From contig NC_056765.1 in NCBI RefSeq assembly GCF_018687715.1, forward strand, positions 12,948,001 to 13,012,000: 64,000 bases of DNA. Reading direction: 5' to 3'. The notes beneath the pieces were generated by a model that ran no database searches, was not told the origin of the DNA, and worked only from the letters and a program-made list of their open reading frames with translations. The stretch comes from Carya illinoinensis (taxonomy: Eukaryota; Streptophyta; Magnoliopsida; Fagales; Juglandaceae). Of this stretch, positions 58,632-64,000 are shown in pieces; position 1 is the first letter of the stretch; every line of letters starts with the position of its first letter. Position numbers and translations under genes: made by a program.

Positions 58632-58960
58632 ATACAATTACCTCCCTATGTCGCCGACCAAAAATCTTATACCAAGTCCAATGTTCAATGCGGGTGAAGA
58701 TGAGAAGAGGAAGTTTGAAGAATAAATGTTATGTAGAGGAAAATACCGATTACCTACTGGGTGAAGAGGAGAAAAGGAAGTTTGAGAGTGTGGTTTTTTT
58801 CAAAAAAAAAAAAAAAAAAACAGTGCATGTTGATAGGGTACGCGGGGTGTGCAAAATAAAGGGGCTTCTCAGTAGCACGGCTCAAGGAATTAAAGATAGA
58901 AAAAAAATAATCACGTAGATCAGGGTCACGGATGTTACGTAAAAAAATAATTACGTATGG
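57738..58960. other. Non-coding, with an LTR-head scrap near the right end
   Basis: An AG microsatellite lies at 58566-58630 and a poly-A run at 58800-58820. At about 58905-58940, 'ataatcacgtagatcagggtcacggatgttac' matches the minus-oriented gypsy LTR head (35560-35592). Confidence 0.45.
58566..58630. repeat. (AG)n microsatellite
   Basis: An AG run of about 65 bp. Confidence 0.95.
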
Positions 58961-59659
58961 TACCGGTAGCGATAAGTTTCTCTCTCCCTCTCTCTCTGTC
59001 TCTGTGTTTCTTTCTTAATGGGTTAATGGGTTGATTTTAGGTTCTTTCGTAACTCTGAGTTTTAGGTTCTTTGATGATTCTTTTTATTGCCTTTTCTGTC
59101 TGTTTAATCCTATCATGTTTTATTGATAAGTGTTCCATTGTGGTAAAGTTGTGATGAGAGTTGTACTTCAACAGTTTGGCTGGCAGCTATCAATCTGATT
59201 AAGAGCTCATTGTTGTGACTTTCTAGCACGGTTCAATTTATATTTTGCTGTTTTTTAGTTTAGGGATCTTTTCTTAGGTCTTTCCCAAGCAAAGTTTTAA
59301 TGATGTTGGTGGTGTTCCTTTTATTGTTTTGTCTTTATTCAGCAGGAATGAAGGAAATGGTAGCAACACCTGGCTGTATTCAACCTTGATTCCTCTGTTT
59401 CAGATGACGAGCGTCGCCAAATTTTTGGCTTTTATGGAGAAATCAACCTTGATTCCTATGTAATGGTTTGTGTTATGCTTCAAGAAATTATTCATTTTAT
59501 TTGTAAAACTCATGTTTGTTGTTCTTGTTGAAGTTGGAATATTTTTTGTTCTCATTTAGCTTCTTATATTTCAAGCCATATTATTTATTCTTCCTTTTGC
59601 TAGCTCCACTTTCTGTTCTCGGTTCTTATAAATAAATATTAGTCTGCTCTTTTCTTCAG

Positions 59660-59789
59660 CGTGCTAAAGTAACAGGCTCGACTCCAATGACCGCTGAGCT
59701 CTTCTTTGAATGGAAGAAGAAAAGATGGAAGAAAGAGATGTTGGCTTGGCTGCACCACAAGCAAAGAGGGTTAAGAATGACTACATGAG
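59660..59789 (+). pseudogene. Exon of a DRG-family regulatory (CCCH/DFRP) protein
   Basis: The exon reads RAKVTGSTPMTAELFFEWKK, then, after a 1-bp insertion, MEERDVGLAAPQAKRVKNDY. This matches the conserved 'RAK...TPMT..LF.EWK.KK..ERDAGLAA..AERAKNDRMS' stretch of plant ZC3H11/21-type CCCH proteins, the DFRP/Tma46 family that stabilises DRG GTPases. It is bounded by a splice acceptor (ttttcttcag) and a donor after ATGAG (gtattg), which is where the real exon ends. No zinc fingers or other exons were found, so it is an intron-containing fragment with a frameshift. Confidence 0.7.
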
Positions 59790-60583
59790 GTATTGTGATT
59801 CATTTGTATGCTGCATTAACTCAATTCAGTTTAATTTTAAACTGAGTCTAACATCCAAATACCTAACTCTCAAATTACTAAATTCATCTCAACTCAAAAT
59901 CTCTTTATACGTAAAACTCACAACCTTTTTCAACTCAACACATTTTTATACGTGAGACCCATAACCTTTTTTAACTTCCAATAAATATCTCTAAACTAAT
60001 CTTAATATTCAAACACATCTAAACTTATTTTAGATGGACTTCACATAACTCACTCTGTCAATTCAACTCATTACTATTCATAACGAACTCAGCTTAGCTC
60101 AGCTCAATATCCAAACGTAGTCTTAAGTTAATGGTGTTAGGTTGTTTGTGCTATTAACCTAAGTTTCTGCATGTTTCATTGCTCGGGAGTTAATTCTTTC
60201 GGTATTCATGTTTCTTCTGTTTCGTTTATAAGGCAAGTAGTGGTCTGAAACATGTGGCACTAAAGTTCCAGGGTTGATGAGTTATTTTATATCCCTTCCC
60301 CTGTATTGGTTCCAACATCTTTATGGTGCATGACTTACACACTATGTAACAACTCATTTGCATGAAATGTATATTTTGCATATTAATTGGAGGCCAGGAG
60401 TATATGCTACAAGATGCTGATAAGTGTCTTAACTTTTTAGACTTAAATAAAGTATCTGGCCTCCTTAGGAAAAATGCCCATTATGACATTTGGATACTTT
60501 TGTCTTTGGTAGCTAGAAATGTAGAGAATTCAATAAATTTACTATTAGTTTTAACTGTATAATCTACTATATCTACTATATAC

Positions 60584-60615
<32 letters not shown>

Positions 60616-60751
60616 ATGCTGTTTGAATCATGGTACAAATCTAGTTGTACTAGCCCTTTTGTGTTGTGCTATAAGCAACATTGGAACAATTTAAATAATT
60701 ATACCATATCTTCCACCAGAAGAAATGCCATATTTTTATTCTTTATAATTA
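59790..60751. other. AT-rich spacer
   Basis: There is a TA-rich microsatellite (about 60580-60617) and no coding sequence that I recognise. It could contain intronic sequence of the captured DFRP fragment. Confidence 0.45.
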
Positions 60752-60931
60752 GAAAAATTCTATACACCATATTATTATCTAACTTTCATCTCACTATGTA
60801 AGATATAGCATATTTATCATCATTGGATGATCTTTTATTGAATGATTCTTTATCATTCAATGATAGTAAATGTGCCACATCTTATATAGTGAGATGAAAG
60901 TAGGATGAGAGTGTGATGTATAGTATTACTC
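60752..60931. mobile_element. Mutator-like MITE
   Basis: A palindromic element of about 180 bp with a perfect 9-bp duplication, ttataatta (60743-60751 and 60932-60940). The TIRs start 'gaaaaattctatacacca' and, inverted, 'gagtaatactatacatca'. The inner arms 'actttcatctcactatgtaagatatagca' pair with 'tgccacatcttatatagtgagatgaaagt'. Confidence 0.8.
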
Positions 60932-61330
60932 TTATAATTATGGAATGATTTTTTCAATGATGCCCCAGGATTAACCTTTTAGCCTTAACGTTACTATTTG
61001 ATGTACAATTTTGTTTTTCTTTAGGTTTAATAAGTTATTTTTTATGTTTTTATTATGTTCTTCTACTTTATTAATTTGGCCAAGTAGTTTGTTCATTTCA
61101 ATTTATATCAATATAAGTTGTTCATGTAATTATTTACTAATTACCTCATGTTTATGCAAATTTTTAGGGACTGTTCTTGACTACAAGGGAAGATCAAAAG
61201 TTCAAACACTTGAAAATCCTTGAGTTGAACAGATCTTGGAAGAACAAAAGTACTAAAGTATCAAACTTGGACCCTTTCATTATTTTGTATTTTCCGCATG
61301 TTTCAAGGCTATGTATATAAATTATTGATT

Positions 61331-63004
61331 TAATTTTTTTTTTTTTGATAACCAGTAACTTCATTAAAACCACCAATACATCAAATGTTATCAAACCATA
61401 AAGAATGGTGAACAAAAGAAGGAATCTGATCCCACCAAACATTAATATCTTCAATATTCCATGCATGTCTAGCTAGAGAATGTGCTACCCCATTCCCCAT
61501 TCTATTAACATGTATTACTTGTACTTCCTGAAAACGCAGCATAAGATGATTAATATCAGCAAACAAGTTCCTAGCACTAGCATACGACGCTTCAGAGGAC
61601 TGCAATTCTTGAACTACATTAAGACAATCAGTTTCTATAATTAGTTTCGGAATACCAAGTGGAAGACAGAGTTGTATTCCTCTCAAAATAGCAATAGCTT
61701 CAATAGTTGCTGCCCCGTCCACCTCCATCTCAATTTTGCTTGTAGCCATCAGTATTGCTCCATTGGTATCCCGTAATACAACACCAATGCCAGCTTTCCT
61801 TTGATCCGCAAAGATAGCTCCATCCACATTAACTTTGAGAAACCCCTTTGGTGGAGCTTGCCACTTAGTTAGCTGTTGTAATTGCTGCCATGATGTAGCA
61901 TCTTGAACATCTTTATAAGCCTTGCAGATTGATATGGCATGTTCAGCAGTGTGCAAAGGTTGGATGATATTCTGCTCCATTTGCATTTGATTTCGTCTAT
62001 ACCATAAGCTCCAGCAAAGGACAAAGAAAAAGGTGAATTGTTCCTCACTACCTTGAAGCTGGATCCTTCGGACAGTTTGAAGAAAGGAGAGAGATCAGTT
62101 AAAAACCTTGAATAAAGGGAAATATTTCTGCTAAACAATTTGATTAGTAGGACAGATTAACAAAGCATGATTAAGATCTTCCTCATTATCCAAACAAAAG
62201 CAACATAAAGATTCCTCCACCACCTTTTTCCTCCGTAGATTCACAAGAGTGGGCAAAATATCCTTACAACCTCTCCAAGCAAACATTTTGATCTTCCTTG
62301 GAACTTTCATATGCCAAATTTTTTTCCAAAGATGACTATCTTGTACCTGCATAGAAGTTTCCCCATTGCTGCAAGTCATGGTGTTATGGATCAATTTGTA
62401 TGCACTTTTTATGGTGAATCTGCCATTTGCTTCCCTATCCCATATCCACCTATCAATACAAGGAGTTGATGCTAGTCGAATTTTTAGTATCTCCTCTGCT
62501 GTTCTTGGATTAAAAAGAGCTCTAATATGCTGTTCCTTCCATATTCTGGTTGCCATATCAATTAAACTATCCACTGTTGCTGCTTCATCAAATTCTGAAT
62601 TAGTGTTTATGTCCAATTCTGGCTGTAAAGTTCGAGGTCCAGGTAACCAAGCATCCGTCCATATTTTCACCATTTCACCATTTCCCACTCGCCACCTGCA
62701 TCCCTTCATCAACCATTTCCTTGCTTCAAAAATACCTTTCCATGCATAAGAATGATTATTTCCTAAAGATGCTTCAAAAAAAGAACAATTGGGATAGTAT
62801 TTGGCCTTGAAAAGTCTTTGTAGTAGTGAATGCTCAGGTTGCGAGAGTCACCACCCTTGCTTAGCTAATAAAGACATGTTGAAAAACTGTAGATCACGGA
62901 ATCCCATCTCACCTCTAAATTTGGTCACGCATAAATTTTTCCAACTTGTCCAATGGATCTTCCGCTCCTCATTTCTTTGTCCCCACCAAAACCTCGCCAT
63001 CTCA
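61331..63004 (-). pseudogene. L1-type LINE, 3' part (RT end, zf-RVT, RNase H, poly-A)
   Basis: Read leftwards, the end of RT (MARFWWGQRNEER, IHWTSWKNLCVTKFRGEMGF) runs from 63004. The zf-RVT domain follows at 62712-62131 (VGNGEMVKIWTDAWLPGP, WIWDREANGRFTIKSAYKLI, HLWKKIWHMKVPRKIKMFAW, CCFCLDNEEDLNHALLICP). The RNase H domain is at 61986-61381 (VNVDGAIFADQRKAGIGVVL, EAIAILRGI, IIETDCLNVVQEL, HVNRMGNGVAHSLARHA). A poly-A tract (A13 on the minus strand, 61331-61343) marks the 3' end. One frame break near 62130 separates the two domains. Confidence 0.9.
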
Positions 63005-64000
63005 ATTAAATCGCACACTCATTTGTTTAATTCTGAAGAAGAAAATCTGTGAATTTGTCTCTGATTATCGCCCCATTAGCTTGTGTAATGTTGTCTACAA
63101 GCTTGCTTCTAAGGTCATTGTTAATAGATTGAAAGGTTTTTTACCTGCTATTATTTTTGAGTCTCAGTGTGCTTTTGTGGGGGGAAGGCTGATTAGTGAT
63201 AATGTGTTGATAGCTTATGAGTTGGTAAATTACCTTCGGAATAAACGCCATGGCAAGAAGGGGTATCTGTCCATTAAATTAGATATGAGTAAGGCGTATG
63301 ACAGAGTTGAATGGGGTTTTGTAGAGAAAATCATGCTCAAGCTAGGCTTTGCTCCCAGATTTGTTAACCTTATTATGGAGTGTATTAAAACTGTAACTTT
63401 TTCATTTTTAATAAATGGACATGCTCATGGAAATATTTCACCTACAAGGGGTATTAGGCAAGGGGATCCGCTATCCCCTTACCTTTTTCTCTTTTGTACA
63501 GAAGGGTTAATAGCTTTATTGAAAGCTGCTGAGGCTCAAAGGAATCTAAAGGGTGTAAAAATCTATAGAGGGGCTCCAATGGTAACTCACCTTCTTTTTG
63601 CTAATGATAGCATTCTTTTCTATCAGGTTGATGTTGAAACAACTGCTTTTATTCAAGGATTGTTGACTAAATATGAGATGGCCTCTGGGCAGAAGGTGAA
63701 TAAAGAGAAAACTTCTATGGTTTTTTCAAAGAATGTAGATGCCAATAAGCAGCGTGAGTTATTGTAGTTATGGGGTATTAGGACTTTTCAACAATATGAC
63801 AAATATTTAGGATTGCCAAGCTTCATGGGGAGGTCTAAATATAGATCTTTTGAAGGTATCAAGACAAGAGTTTGGTCAAAGTTACAAAGCTAGAAACAGA
63901 AACTCCTATCTCAAGGTGGGAGAGAGATCCTTATCAAAGCCGTTGCATTATCTATACCTACTTACTCTATGAGCTACTTTAAATTATTGATTTAAATGGG
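63005..64000 (+). pseudogene. L1-type LINE reverse transcriptase (inverted 5' part)
   Basis: On the plus strand the RT reads LICLILKKKICEFVSDYRPI, AFVGGRLISDN, LDMSKAYDRVEWGFV, RGIRQGDPLSPYLFLFCTEG and HLLFANDSILFYQ (FAND for FADD). A stop at 63767 is followed by GIRTFQQYDKYLGLPSFMGR, then GREILIKAVALSIPTYSMSY at the window edge. It is cut at 64000. It joins head-to-head at about 63005 with the minus-strand 3' part of a LINE, and its right end reaches the position just before MARFWWGQ. The open frame from 62946 runs across this junction, so its first residues are not LINE RT. Confidence 0.9.

Noticed and set aside
62366..62749. 127-codon plus-strand frame
   Set aside because: Shadow of the zf-RVT domain on the minus strand.
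62946..63005. First 20 codons of the 273-codon RT frame
   Set aside because: They lie on the opposite-strand 3' LINE part across the inversion junction and are not RT sequence.

Overview
This window looks like transposon-dense, gene-poor nuclear chromatin from a flowering plant, most likely a eudicot and perhaps a woody one. The evidence is plant-type Ty1/copia, Ty3/gypsy and L1-type LINE proteins, tRNA-iMet primer-binding sites, hAT and Mutator-like elements, long CT/AG microsatellites and AT-rich spacers. I found no intact host gene, tRNA, rRNA or CRISPR array. Host-derived sequence is limited to fragments: a LanC-like piece, a strictosidine-synthase-like piece and one exon of a DRG-family regulatory (CCCH/DFRP) protein.

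Layout, left to right. 1-2576: AT-rich, nothing recognisable. 2577-9560: LTR-like repeats carrying a 'GGTTCGGC' block, split by a decayed minus-strand copia element (about 3540-9354) that itself holds a 1.3-kb insert. 9560-11079: degenerate tandem repeats. 11080-16998: a solo gypsy-type LTR of about 4.6 kb, interrupted by a copia-type solo LTR (14725-15996) with a perfect 5-bp target duplication. 18571-22214: another LTR-like repeat, then an antisense accessory-ORF relic next to a plus-oriented LTR. 22210-23440: a 5'-truncated LINE. 24060-26320: a minus-strand gypsy integrase relic followed by a tandem-repeat 3' region. 27820-35593: a gypsy element with a LTR of about 4.7 kb, tRNA-iMet PBS, two antisense ORFs, a gag and no pol. 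35432-36970: inverted pieces of the same family. 38600-40000: TIR elements. 40047-54579: one copia element stretched to 14.5 kb by nested insertions, with a perfect TSD (ggcct). 56629-57729: a hAT-type element. 59660-59789: the DFRP exon. 60752-60931: a MITE. 61331-64000: a LINE whose 5' half is inverted relative to its 3' half.

The most interesting system is a small ORF of about 142 codons (start MAQQSS, C-terminal coiled coil) present six times: 32604-33044(-), 35776-36215(+), 44100-44528(-), 45806-46234(+), 51663-52049(+) and 52836-53264(-). Most copies have their own TATA box about 90-110 bp upstream of the ATG. Inside gypsy-derived internal regions it lies antisense to the element. At 33406-33714 it is paired with a diverged paralogue. 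Two copies sit in a cassette of about 840 bp bounded by the 5-bp direct repeat agcac. I do not recognise the family. It looks like an antisense accessory gene of gypsy elements that also moves or duplicates as a separate unit.
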